Part shown: positions 1 through 8,332 of the stretch, one piece after another | How the letters are laid out: each line of letters starts with the position of its first letter | How positions within the stretch are numbered: position 1 is the stretch's first letter | DNA from: Candidatus Villigracilis propinquus | GTDB lineage: Bacteria > Chloroflexota > Anaerolineae > Anaerolineales > Villigracilaceae | DNA: 64,000 nucleotides | Direction: 5' to 3' | Assembly (NCBI GenBank): GCA_016714565.1 | Contig: JADKDM010000037.1 | Location: 1 to 64,000, forward strand | Position numbers and translations under genes: made by a program | The notes under the pieces: model-generated | Database searches by the model: none | Seen by the model: the letters and a program-made list of their open reading frames with translations, nothing else | What the model was told of the DNA's origin: nothing

Positions 1-1789
1 CCACCTCCAACTGATGACGGAACTGCTGGGTGTACAGGCGGTAGTAATGTCCGCGCTGGCGCAGGAGCTCGGCGTGGCTGCCCTGCTCGGCGATATGTCC
101 GTTCTCGATGACGAGGATGCGGTTCGCGCGCCGAATGGTGGAGAGGCGATGCGCGATCACGAAGGATGTGCGTCCCTTCATCAGGGCGTCCATGCCGCGC
201 TGGATGAGCGACTCGGTCAACGTGTCCACCGAGGAGGTGGCTTCGTCCATGATGAACAGCTCAGGCTTGGCCAGCACCGCGCGCGCGAGGCTGATCAACT
301 GCTTCTGTCCCACGGATAGCAGGTTGCCGCTCTCGCCCACGTTCTGCTCGTAGCCCTTTTCCAAGGTCACAATGAAATCATGCGCGCCCGCGATCTTCGC
401 GGCATCCATCACTTCGGCGTCGCTCGCGTCCAAACGCCCGTAGCGGATGTTGTCCCGCACGGTGCCTGAGAACAGGTGCGGAGTCTGCAGCACGATGCCG
501 ATCTTGTTATGGATGGACTCCAGCTTGTAGTCCATGTAGTCCATGCCGTTGATGCGGATCACGCCCTTGCTCGGCTCGTAAAAGCGGCAGAGTAGATTCA
601 CGATCGTGCTTTTGCCGCCACCTGTCGGCCCGACCAGAGCGATCATCTCGCCAGGATTCACCTTCAGCGTGAAATCTGTCAAAACGGATTTGCGATCCTC
701 GTAGAAAAAATCCACGTGATCGAATTCGATCTCACCGAGCAGAGTCTTCGCCTCGATGGCACCGCTTCTATTATGGACTTCGGGCGGGGTGTCCACCAAC
801 TTGAAAATTCGCTCCGCTGACGCAATGCTGTGCTGCGTTTCCGCGTACACGCGCGCCAACTCCTGGATCGGCCACAGCATGAACGTGAGATACGCCACGA
901 AGGCCTGAATACCGCCGATGGTCATGTTGCCGATTTGAATTTGCAGACCGCCATACCCAACGATGAGTCCCAGCGCCAGAGCGGCGATGATCTGCACGGT
1001 GGGGAGGAAGAGCGCCGAGAGCCACGCCGCGCGATACGAGGCGTGATACATGCGCGAGGTGAGGTGCTGAAACTCGCGCGTGTTTTCATCTTCACGTCCC
1101 AGCGCCTTCACCACACGCGTCCCTTGAAAGTTCTCGTTGAACGCGCCAGTGATCTTGCTGTTGGCGCGCCGCGAAATGCGGAACTGCGCCAGAATCCGCT
1201 TGCGGAATTCGATCGCAATGAAGATCATGATCGGGATGATGGTCAGCACGATCAACGCCAGCCGCCAGTTGATCAGCAGCATGAAGACCGTGGACGAAAT
1301 AATATTCATCAACGACCAGGTGCTGTCCACAAGTCCCCAGGTCAGCAGCTCAGAGACGCGTCCCGTGTCCGATGTAACCCGCGCGATGAGACGTCCCACC
1401 GCGTTTTGGGCATAGTAGGAAAGCGAAAGATCTTGCAAGTGATTGAAGAGCATCTTGCGCAGATCATATTGAATGCGCTCGCCCAGCACACCCGCGAGAT
1501 AAATAAATATAAACACCGCAGCCGCCTGAATGACGATAAATCCGCCGTAGATCATGGCAAGCTGCATCACCCGTTCTGTGTCTTTCAGGATGATGCCCTG
1601 ATCGATGAACTGCTTGTTCAGGTAGGTGAAATACGCATCCAGCCCGGAGGTCAATGCGATGGTGATCAAAAAGCCCACGACCCATTTCCAATGCGGCTTG
1701 AGCAACCCCACAATGCGTTTGAACACGGGGGCGGTTAGTTGTGAAGTAAATTCTTCTTCTTCGAGTTCGATTAGTTCGGCGTCAGACAT
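1..1789 (-). CDS. ABC exporter subunit, catalytic half (BmrD-like), C-terminus cut by window edge
   Basis: This is an ABC-type exporter half-transporter with an N-terminal six-helix membrane domain and a C-terminal ATPase domain; the end runs off the left edge. Translation on the minus strand begins MSDAELIELEEEEF at the ATG at 1789, preceded by GGAGAT. The ATPase domain shows Walker A GPTGGGKST, a non-canonical signature LSVGQKQ and Walker B LFIMDEATSSVD with the catalytic Glu intact. The intact Glu with a degenerate signature is the mirror image of the subunit encoded upstream (1957-3804), so the two should form a heterodimer with one consensus and one degenerate ATP site. The family exports drugs or lipids; the substrate is unknown. 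It is probably co-transcribed with the upstream subunit across 167 nt holding two palindromic repeats. Confidence 0.93.
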   Translation of the reverse strand, partial: MSDAELIELEEEEFTSQLTAPVFKRIVGLLKPHWKWVVGFLITIALTSGLDAYFTYLNKQFIDQGIILKDTERVMQLAMIYGGFIVIQAAAVFIFIYLAGVLGERIQYDLRKMLFNHLQDLSLSYYAQNAVGRLIARVTSDTGRVSELLTWGLVDSTWSLMNIISSTVFMLLINWRLALIVLTIIPIMIFIAIEFRKRILAQFRISRRANSKITGAFNENFQGTRVVKALGREDENTREFQHLTSRMYHASYRAAWLSALFLPTVQIIAALALGLIVGYGGLQIQIGNMTIGGIQAFVAYLTFMLWPIQELARVYAETQHSIASAERIFKLVDTPPEVHNRSGAIEAKTLLGEIEFDHVDFFYEDRKSVLTDFTLKVNPGEMIALVGPTGGGKSTIVNLLCRFYEPSKGVIRINGMDYMDYKLESIHNKIGIVLQTPHLFSGTVRDNIRYGRLDASDAEVMDAAKIAGAHDFIVTLEKGYEQNVGESGNLLSVGQKQLISLARAVLAKPELFIMDEATSSVDTLTESLIQRGMDALMKGRTSFVIAHRLSTIRRANRILVIENGHIAEQGSHAELLRQRGHYYRLYTQQFRHQLEV

Positions 1790-1816
1790 GATAAATCTCC
1801 GTTATTTGTACAATCC

Positions 1817-1862
1817 GGTGGTCGAGTAGAGCGGGTGTTCGTCCCGCTCGTATCGAGACCAC
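1817..1862 (+). repeat. Palindromic dispersed repeat, copy 1
   Basis: Outer arms GGTGGTCGAGTA and TATCGAGACCAC flank an inner hairpin with arms GAGCGGG and CCCGCTC. The same outer arms recur near 16995 and 61045. It lies between the two ABC exporter genes, where its RNA hairpin could affect mRNA processing or relative subunit expression. Confidence 0.85.
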
Positions 1863-1903
1863 ACATGATAGATATACTTTTCATTTTCTGGTTACATTTC
1901 ATA

Positions 1904-1948
1904 CTGGTTTCGATATGGGCGAGAAGTGCTCTCGCCCTACTCAACCAG
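1904..1948 (-). repeat. Palindromic dispersed repeat, diverged inverted copy 2
   Basis: Read on the minus strand it begins CTGGTTGAGTA and ends TATCGAAACCAG, with an inner hairpin GGGCGAGA/TCTCGCCC. It has the same design as copy 1, placed in the opposite orientation about 40 nt away in the same intergenic gap. Confidence 0.7.
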
Positions 1949-1956
1949 CGGCGCTA

Positions 1957-3804
1957 CTAATTCACTCTTGATATTTCTATTTCCAGTTCTGTATCGATCT
2001 TCGTCTGGATATCGTAAATTCTTCGGTACATGCCGCTGGCATCTTTCAGAAGTTCGGCGTGTGTTCCCATCTGCACGACTTCGCCCTTGTCCAAAACGAG
2101 GATGAGGTCGGCGATCATCACAGACTGGATGCGGTGCGCGATGATGAAGGTGGTTCGGTTCTGCATCAACTCATTCAACGCAGAGCGGATCTCGGCTTCG
2201 GTCTCCGTGTCCACCGCAGAGGTGGAGTCATCAAAGATCAGGATGCTCGGGTTCTTGAGCAGGGTGCGGGCAATTGCCACGCGCTGCTTCTGTCCGCCGG
2301 AGAGGGTCACGCCCTTTTCGCCAACCACCGTGTCGTAACCGTCAGGGAAACCAACGATCACGTCATGCACGGCGGCGGCTTTCGCGGCGCGCTCCACTTC
2401 CTCCTGCGAAACGTCACGTCCCACGCCGTAGGCAATATTCTCGCGGATCGAGCGGCTGAACAGGAACGGCTCCTGCTCCACGATGCCGATCTGCTTGCGC
2501 AGGAAGGAGCGCGAGTAATCCTTCAACTCCACGCCGTCGAGCAGAATGCGTCCGCCGGTGTATTCGTGGAAGCGCGGCAGCAGATTCACAAGCGATGTCT
2601 TGCCTGAGCCTGTTGACCCGAGCAATGCAACGGCCTGTCCCGGCTTGACGTGGAATGAGACATTCTTCAACACATCGGATTTTCCATCCGAATACATGAA
2701 CGAGACATCCTCGAAAAGAAGATCGCCTCTTGCTGCGCCCTCGGGCTGATACCGTCCATCGAACAGCGGTTCACGCTGCTGCTTGACCACTTCCATGAGG
2801 CGCGCGTACGAGACCATGCCCGTGGACGTTGAAACGATAATGCGTCCCAGGTTGCGGATGGGCCAGATCAGCCAGACCACAAGTCCGATGTAGGCGATGT
2901 ACGTCCCCAGCGATATTTCGCCGTTGATCGCCATGTTCGCGCCATAGACAAATCCGAACAGCATTTGGAAGCCCAGCACAATGTCTGAGAGCGGCCAGAA
3001 CAGGGAGTGCATGAGGAGCAAAATCTTGCCCTTCAAATACTTGCCCCAGTTGTCCTTCTCGAATTTTCCTTTTTCATAATCCTGCCGCGCAAAGGCTTTC
3101 ACCACACGCACACCTGTCAAATTCTCCTGCAGGGTTGTGGAGAGTACGGCTTCCTGTGCCTGATAATCCTCATACGCCTTGGTCACTTTCTTGAAGAACC
3201 AAATGGAGACCAGCAAAATGAGCGGGATGACCACGACAGAAACCAGCGCCAACTCCGCGTTCAAGTTGTAGATCGCCACGAAGTTGATCACGAACAGCAG
3301 GATGATGCGTCCCACGCCGATGGCTTGCTCGCTGAAAAAGCGGCGCAGCGAATCCACATCGGATGTGACGCGTTCGATCAAGTCCCCTGTGGGGGTGGTG
3401 GCGTGATACGAGAAACTCAATCGCTGAATGTGATCGAAGAGAAAGTCCCTCAGGCGGCGGGTAATACCCTCGGCGGTGTAGGCAGCCAAACGCCCCGAAA
3501 GGAACGCGAATCCACCTTCCACAGCGGCGAGGCCAATGAACCCTGCGCCGATCCAGACCAGGGACGAGGTCAACGTGCCGCCGACAAATTTATTCTGGGC
3601 CAGCACATCATCCGCAAAGAAGCGCAGCAGGATGTAGGTATAGGTTTTTGAGAGAGCAGAGATGGCAAGCGCAATCGTCGCAGCAATGTAGGACATGCGG
3701 TAATCGGACATCATCTGCCAGAGACCCTTGAGGCGGTTTTCCTGCAGGGTGGGGCGGAAGTCAAAAGTGAGCGATGGCTCGTGGGCGGGTTGTAATGTGG
3801 TCAT
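1957..3804 (-). CDS. ABC exporter subunit, degenerate half (BmrC-like)
   Basis: This is a 615-residue half-transporter with six membrane helices (roughly residues 35-330) and a C-terminal ATPase domain. It shows Walker A LLGSTGSGKTS and a canonical LSGGQKQ signature, but its Walker B reads ILIFDDSTSAVD. The catalytic Glu is therefore replaced by Asp, the hallmark of the degenerate partner in heterodimeric exporters such as BmrCD and TM287/288. I chose the ATG at 3804 (MTTLQPAHEP), which follows AGGAAAC. An in-frame TTG at 3834 would add ten residues. A 16-nt segment around the start is tandemly duplicated, so a seven-codon upstream ORF (3824-3801) ends in an ATGA overlap with this start. Expression is probably set by the attenuator at 3846-4054. 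Confidence 0.93.
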   Translation of the reverse strand: MTTLQPAHEPSLTFDFRPTLQENRLKGLWQMMSDYRMSYIAATIALAISALSKTYTYILLRFFADDVLAQNKFVGGTLTSSLVWIGAGFIGLAAVEGGFAFLSGRLAAYTAEGITRRLRDFLFDHIQRLSFSYHATTPTGDLIERVTSDVDSLRRFFSEQAIGVGRIILLFVINFVAIYNLNAELALVSVVVIPLILLVSIWFFKKVTKAYEDYQAQEAVLSTTLQENLTGVRVVKAFARQDYEKGKFEKDNWGKYLKGKILLLMHSLFWPLSDIVLGFQMLFGFVYGANMAINGEISLGTYIAYIGLVVWLIWPIRNLGRIIVSTSTGMVSYARLMEVVKQQREPLFDGRYQPEGAARGDLLFEDVSFMYSDGKSDVLKNVSFHVKPGQAVALLGSTGSGKTSLVNLLPRFHEYTGGRILLDGVELKDYSRSFLRKQIGIVEQEPFLFSRSIRENIAYGVGRDVSQEEVERAAKAAAVHDVIVGFPDGYDTVVGEKGVTLSGGQKQRVAIARTLLKNPSILIFDDSTSAVDTETEAEIRSALNELMQNRTTFIIAHRIQSVMIADLILVLDKGEVVQMGTHAELLKDASGMYRRIYDIQTKIDTELEIEISRVN

Positions 3805-3831
3805 GTTTCCTGTAGTGTGGTCATGTTTCCT
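3796..3831 (-). repeat. Tandem duplication of ribosome-binding site and start codon
   Basis: A 16-nt segment containing AGGAAACATGACCACA is repeated with a 20-nt period (3796-3811 and 3816-3831). Each copy carries a GGAAAC motif followed by ATG. The upstream ATG opens a seven-codon ORF (MTTLQET) at 3824-3801 whose TGA overlaps the ABC subunit's ATG, allowing coupled re-initiation. Confidence 0.8.
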
Positions 3832-3845
3832 CAAAAAAATTAAAC

Positions 3846-3874
3846 AAAAAGGCTGCGGCGAGTGCGCCGCAGCC
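3846..3874 (-). terminator. Intrinsic terminator in the exporter leader (attenuator)
   Basis: On the minus strand the RNA forms GGCUGCGGCG-CACU-CGCCGCAGCC followed by UUUUUG, a strong intrinsic terminator placed between the leader ORF and the ABC genes. Its 5' arm and loop contain GGCGCACUC (3868-3860). That segment is exactly complementary to GAGUGCGCC inside the leader ORF (3927-3919), so the terminator and an upstream pairing are mutually exclusive. Confidence 0.88.
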
Positions 3875-3902
3875 CATAACGAACAAGGGACAGAAAGGAG
3901 AC

Positions 3903-3980
3903 CTAGCTTCGGTCTACAGGCGCACTCCGAGAAGGCATTTTGCCAACTGCATTAAGGGTTTGGAAGATCATTGTGTTCAT
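3903..3980 (-). CDS. Putative leader peptide controlling the ABC exporter
   Basis: A 25-codon ORF (MNTMIFQTLNAVGK..., ending PVDRS) lies between a good promoter and an intrinsic terminator upstream of the exporter genes. The ATG at 3980 follows an AAAGGAA motif about 11 nt upstream. Codons 18-20 (Ser-Ala-Pro, GAGTGCGCC at 3927-3919) are the exact complement of part of the terminator. A ribosome completing the peptide would mask this segment and let the terminator form; a ribosome stalled earlier would free it. This is the logic of bmrB, the leader of the B. subtilis bmrCD exporter. There is no visible similarity to bmrB itself, and the peptide's role is inferred from layout. Confidence 0.65.
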   Translation of the reverse strand: MNTMIFQTLNAVGKMPSRSAPVDRS

Positions 3981-4024
3981 CAAGAGTGCGTTCCTTTCTT
4001 TAGGATTTTTCGTACTGTGTTCGT

Positions 4025-4054
4025 AGTTTACACCCCGCCTGTGGAAAGTGTCAA
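4025..4054 (-). promoter_or_regulatory. Sigma-70-type promoter for exporter leader
   Basis: On the minus strand TTGACA (4054-4049) and TAAACT (4030-4025) are separated by 18 bp. Transcription should start near 4018, about 38 nt before the leader ORF. The promoter lies just downstream of the kinase gene's stop codon, so the exporter has its own control. Confidence 0.75.
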
Positions 4055-4077
4055 GAGATGAGAAGAAATTAATATTT

Positions 4078-5784
4078 CTACGGCACGCGGAAATCACAGA
4101 AGCCGGCTGCGATCTCACAGCGGGCAACTTCTTCGCCGAGCCAAAGAACTTGGAAATGAGTTGAGCCGCCTTCCGGTCTCCAGAAGACCAGTCCTTCATC
4201 ATTGTCAAAGCGGGGCTGGTAGCCGTAGACGATTCCCCAGGAGCAATCCGCTGGATTCACGTAGGGAGGAGTTTGATCGCCGTAAATGGTGATGCTCACG
4301 CAATAATTTGGCGATAACAGGGTGCCCCTGCCGTTGTCCCATATATACCCATCGAAATGGTCTCTCCTTTTTTCGGAAACATCCTCTGCGTCAATGCGCT
4401 CGAATGAAAACGCGGAAAGGGTGCGCTTCAAGTCTGAATGGTTGAGCATGTAGAAACTATTCTCATTCCAGAACAGCGAGATGAGATTACCCTCGGGGTA
4501 TTTGACCGTGGGTACAGCAAAGGCCGTTGATGTTGGAGAAGGCTCCAAAGTCGGTGTGGCGGCGGGGAGCACGGGCAGGGTGGTAGGAGTATTCTCTACA
4601 GGCGGGGCAAATGTCTCAGTTGGCAGGGCAGGCGGATCGGTCGCAGGAAGAGGCGAGGCAGAAATTGTAGAAGTGGGCAGCACTGCTGAGGGTTGGTTTC
4701 TTCCGCTCGTAAAGTACCATGCTCCGATTCCCAAAAGAAAAAGCAGGAGGATAGCATAGAGCCAGTTGTTTTTGTTCCTGACCCGATTGCTCGATTTCAC
4801 TGTGGCAGGCCAGCCGGCAATGGGATTCTGTTCGCGGTTCTCCGGCGCTGGCGGCATGTCGCGGTTCGTGATCTGCTGGATCGAAAGGCTGCTTCTGCGG
4901 ACGGTGGGTACGCCAACCGGCAGTGGAGGCAGTGATATTTTGGCCGCGTTGCCCGGTTTGAGCGCTCCTTCGATGGCAGCCATCAGTTTCGCGCCGCTTT
5001 GGTAACGGTTCTGCGGGTCTTTCTCCAGCGCTTTTAAAATTACCTTTTCAACTTCAACGCTCAATTCCGGGTTGAGGCCTCTGGGGGAGGGCGGCGGCTC
5101 GGTGATGTGCAGCAGAGCAATGCTGGCAGGGGACGGGTCATTGAATGGAACCGTGCCTGTGAGGATTTCGTACAGGATGACTCCCAATGAATACAGGTCG
5201 GATTGCGGGACCGCATCTGCCGACCGACGGGCTTGTTCGGGCGAAATGTAGTGAGGCGTGCCGAAGATATTGCCCATCGACCCGTCGCGGACATCGAGCG
5301 CCATACCAAAATCACCGAGCAATACACGCCCGTCTTTTGCGATTAATATATTGGAGGGTTTGATATCCCGATGGATGATCCTTTGCTTGTGGGCATAATC
5401 CAACGCGCTGGCGATGGCTTTGCCAATGCGAATCACTTCATCGATCGGCATTAGCTCGCCCTGTTCCTGGTACAACGCCATGACCTTGGAGAGGTCATTT
5501 CCGTCCACGTATTCCATGGCGTAGTAGGAGTAACCCAGCGTATCGTCTGCGTAATAGATCTGGACGATGTGCTCATGCCGCCAGCTGGCCATCATGCGGG
5601 CTTCGTTGACAAAGCGGCTGGCATAGACCGGATTATTCTTGAAGCGCTTGTCTATGAATTTGATGGCCACGTGACGGTTGAGCTTTACATCCAGCGCATA
5701 GTACACCGTGGCCATGCCGCCCTGTCCGAGCAGACGTTCGATACGATAGTTTGAAATTTGCTGTCCAATTAATGGGTCTTTCAT
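4078..5784 (-). CDS. PknB-type membrane serine/threonine protein kinase
   Basis: This 568-residue protein has an N-terminal Hanks-type kinase domain (about 12-275): glycine loop LLGQGGMATVY, ATP-anchoring Lys42 in VAIK, catalytic HRDIKPSN, Mg-binding DFG and GTPHYISPEQ. A basic linker leads to one transmembrane helix (about 333-352, LYAILLLFLLGIGAWYF). A Thr/Pro-rich stalk and a roughly 150-residue extracytoplasmic C-terminal domain follow; the latter has no PASTA repeats and I do not recognise it. The start overlaps the upstream gene's stop as ATGA, so the two are translationally coupled. The kinase probably senses an extracellular cue and phosphorylates cytoplasmic Ser/Thr residues; its targets are unknown. 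Confidence 0.93.
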   Translation of the reverse strand: MKDPLIGQQISNYRIERLLGQGGMATVYYALDVKLNRHVAIKFIDKRFKNNPVYASRFVNEARMMASWRHEHIVQIYYADDTLGYSYYAMEYVDGNDLSKVMALYQEQGELMPIDEVIRIGKAIASALDYAHKQRIIHRDIKPSNILIAKDGRVLLGDFGMALDVRDGSMGNIFGTPHYISPEQARRSADAVPQSDLYSLGVILYEILTGTVPFNDPSPASIALLHITEPPPSPRGLNPELSVEVEKVILKALEKDPQNRYQSGAKLMAAIEGALKPGNAAKISLPPLPVGVPTVRRSSLSIQQITNRDMPPAPENREQNPIAGWPATVKSSNRVRNKNNWLYAILLLFLLGIGAWYFTSGRNQPSAVLPTSTISASPLPATDPPALPTETFAPPVENTPTTLPVLPAATPTLEPSPTSTAFAVPTVKYPEGNLISLFWNENSFYMLNHSDLKRTLSAFSFERIDAEDVSEKRRDHFDGYIWDNGRGTLLSPNYCVSITIYGDQTPPYVNPADCSWGIVYGYQPRFDNDEGLVFWRPEGGSTHFQVLWLGEEVARCEIAAGFCDFRVP

Positions 5785-8249
5785 TTTTTTGCTCGGTTCA
5801 GCGTGCGGGTTTTGGAGGATGGAACGGTCTGTCGGCTGGCGGCTGAGATTCTCAAAAGGTCGCGGACGTATCCGTTCAGTCCGTCGGCGTAGGCATTAAG
5901 ATAATCCTGCGTGATCAAACTGGCAAGGTCTTTCCGGCCAATAGACAGCAGGGTGGCAACGTGTGGACGGAAGTCGCGCAAATGAATGCGCATGACGTTC
6001 TTCGCATCCGTCATCACACCCCATGCAAGCTGTTTCTGGTCATTATCGTCCTTGGCCGTGATAAAGCGGGTCAATGTGCTGCCGGAAACCACCGCGCCCA
6101 CGTTGGAAAACACCTCACGTCCCTTGAGCAGGTTGTTCAGCAGCTCGAATTTTTCAGGGATCTTATCCAAAAGTTTCTGAAGCGGTTTGGGCAGGTGGGC
6201 GAGTAATTTTATTGCGCCCGTGCTGACATTTTGTCCTTGTGTGGCGATCTCTTTTGCGCGGGTAATGTATGCGCCAAAACCTGCCAGCGACGCAAGGTAC
6301 AACCTTTGATAGTGATCAAAGCCGGCGTACACAACCGTCTTCTCTTCCGTGGCAGTTTCATAGGCGTCCAGTAGTTTTATGGTTTGCGCATGCAGGCCGA
6401 GAAGGTTCAATTCCATTAAGGGCACTTCCACGTTGAGCGGATAGATCCGTTCGCGCGGTGTTTTCAGGCTGGCATCCACAGGGATCAGGATGGATGGCGT
6501 GGTGCGGCTGCTTTCCTCCACAACCTGATGAAGAGTGGCGGAAATTTCAGGGTTTGTTTTGGATAGCGCGTCGATCTCAGAGATCAATGTCTCCGAAGGT
6601 TTGTAGGTTGCCGCGTGAATGGCACGGTATAAGACCAGCAGGTCATTGATGGTGAGACTTAGCAGATCATTCCTTTGCTTGAATTGCTTTCTCAATTCGA
6701 GGCAGGCTTTTATATTTACCTTATCTGTTTCCGCGCCGGATTCTGACGAGACGTGCGGCGCTTGTTCCACCAGATCAATATCTGCGGGCTGCAATTGCAA
6801 TGTTAACGACGTGTAGAGACGTGAGACCGCAGGAGTGGGGGAGGGGAGCAGGCTAAGATAACGAGCCCAGGACAAGGCTTCATTCGTCATGATCTCGGAA
6901 AGCGCTGTTCCCCAGGCACCGTCAAAAAAGATGTGAGACTGATCAAACACGAAGGATTCGCCCGTATCGAAGATCGTCAGTGCGTGTGAGCCGATTCCAC
7001 GTTCGGTCTGGCGCAGTTCTGAGAGCGGCAGAGAGCGTGTGTGCTCGTCTGCGGAGATCAGGATCGGCGCAAAGCGCAGGTTGTCGATGTCGTTTACAAG
7101 GGGCTGGCTTAACTTAGTCCGCAAGCCGGGCAAGGCGGCGCGTTTAACTCGCGCCAGGGAAACCAATTGTGAATGGGAAACCAATGGCGAATTCATCAAT
7201 GCGGCAATTTGCGCGCGCGCAGTCAACACATCCAATTGTGTTGGTTTTTCAGGGTTCTGCAACCCGATCAAGCCTTGATCACAAGCAGGCAACAGAAAAT
7301 AACTATCACGGTAAATAATACCAATTTGAGCATTTGCCAGGTCAAATGGAGCTTTTGTCTCGCCATACAGACCCGGCTCCAGGCAAGCCAGAATGGACAT
7401 TTGCTGTTGATACGAACCCAGTTCCTGTAGCGAGGCTGTTTTAAGTTTATTTTCCCAGGCTTCCCGCACCAGCGGAGGCACAGACTTCAACGCGGCAAGC
7501 AGAAACTTCTCCAGTTTCATTTTTCGGTAGGCGGGGTAGTCGTGATTTGCGGCGTCATCATCGCGGCGGTAGGGACGCATCAACTCCCACTCGCGGTAGA
7601 GGCGCCTCATCCGCAACGTCTGACCCGGGGTGGAGCGCAACGCTTCTTCCAGCAGGGCAATCGATACCCGCTCCCGCCATTCGTTTTCCAGCAAGCCGTT
7701 GTATTGATGTAAACACGAAGCCGCTGCCATATACCAGGCGGTCAGGCGGTCTATTTTGCTGAGTTGAATATTATGCTGCTGCAGGATCGTATCGAAGCCA
7801 TGCGTCTCATTGGTGTGGCGGGCCGTATCTTCCCGCAACGCATAGCCTGCGTAAAATTGCCAGGCACCTTCAGGAAAAGCCGAGTCCGGGTCTTTGCCAG
7901 CCAGTTTGAGCAGGTTTTGATATCCCCAAATGATGGCAGCCGGCCCGGCGAAGAAGGCCCCATACACCGCAGAATCGAGAATCTGTTCCACGCCGCTAAA
8001 TAACGCATTAACATCCTGTTGCATCTTTTGAACAGGAATGCGCCGACCCGGCAGGCGTGACAGCCCGCTCAAGATCATGCCGGGTACATTGCCAGCCGGC
8101 ACCACTTTTGAGATCAGTTCCACCACAGCCTCCACCTCAGGCAGGGAAAGACGCGATAACTCTTGCATGGGAAGTGTCTGAGTGACTGATCTTAGGTCGC
8201 TCGCTGTCAATTGAGATGCTTTTTCGTAGCTGGGTTTTTTGTCTTCCAT
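5781..8249 (-). CDS. Large protein of unknown function coupled to the Ser/Thr kinase
   Basis: This is a soluble-looking protein of 822 residues if it starts at the ATG at 8249 (MEDKKPSYEKASQL). A TTG 90 nt upstream would overlap the divergent aminotransferase start and is less likely. I see no signal peptide and no clear family. The sequence is mostly helical with one moderately hydrophobic patch (GAFFAGPAAIIWGY) and a Lys/Arg-rich C-terminus. It overlaps the kinase gene by 4 nt (ATGA), which suggests a stoichiometric partner or substrate of that kinase. A TATAAT (8267-8262) stands 12 nt before the ATG, consistent with a very short leader. I assign no function. Confidence 0.8.
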   Translation of the reverse strand: MEDKKPSYEKASQLTASDLRSVTQTLPMQELSRLSLPEVEAVVELISKVVPAGNVPGMILSGLSRLPGRRIPVQKMQQDVNALFSGVEQILDSAVYGAFFAGPAAIIWGYQNLLKLAGKDPDSAFPEGAWQFYAGYALREDTARHTNETHGFDTILQQHNIQLSKIDRLTAWYMAAASCLHQYNGLLENEWRERVSIALLEEALRSTPGQTLRMRRLYREWELMRPYRRDDDAANHDYPAYRKMKLEKFLLAALKSVPPLVREAWENKLKTASLQELGSYQQQMSILACLEPGLYGETKAPFDLANAQIGIIYRDSYFLLPACDQGLIGLQNPEKPTQLDVLTARAQIAALMNSPLVSHSQLVSLARVKRAALPGLRTKLSQPLVNDIDNLRFAPILISADEHTRSLPLSELRQTERGIGSHALTIFDTGESFVFDQSHIFFDGAWGTALSEIMTNEALSWARYLSLLPSPTPAVSRLYTSLTLQLQPADIDLVEQAPHVSSESGAETDKVNIKACLELRKQFKQRNDLLSLTINDLLVLYRAIHAATYKPSETLISEIDALSKTNPEISATLHQVVEESSRTTPSILIPVDASLKTPRERIYPLNVEVPLMELNLLGLHAQTIKLLDAYETATEEKTVVYAGFDHYQRLYLASLAGFGAYITRAKEIATQGQNVSTGAIKLLAHLPKPLQKLLDKIPEKFELLNNLLKGREVFSNVGAVVSGSTLTRFITAKDDNDQKQLAWGVMTDAKNVMRIHLRDFRPHVATLLSIGRKDLASLITQDYLNAYADGLNGYVRDLLRISAASRQTVPSSKTRTLNRAKK

Positions 8250-8298
8250 AATGAATGGCTGATTATATGTTATCGTCCGTGCTATGGATTTAGCATTT

Positions 8299-8326
8299 TT
8301 GTAAGGTGGCCGCACATAAGTATAAT
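8299..8326 (+). promoter_or_regulatory. Promoter for leaderless aminotransferase mRNA
   Basis: TTGTAA (8299-8304), a 16-bp spacer and a consensus TATAAT (8321-8326) are followed by exactly 6 nt and then the ATG at 8333. Transcription would start at or next to the start codon. Confidence 0.55.
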
Positions 8327-8332
8327 AAGGAT

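Noticed and set aside
830..1738. 302-codon plus-strand frame opposite the first ABC gene
   Set aside because: It is a shadow of the ABC transporter gene: His/Arg/Gln-rich product, no start signal, and it fully overlaps a conserved coding region.
3903..4208. A 101-codon minus-strand frame overlapping the kinase 3' end
   Set aside because: Most of it overlaps the kinase coding region in another frame. Only its last 26 codons, starting at the ATG at 3980 with its own promoter, are kept as the leader ORF.
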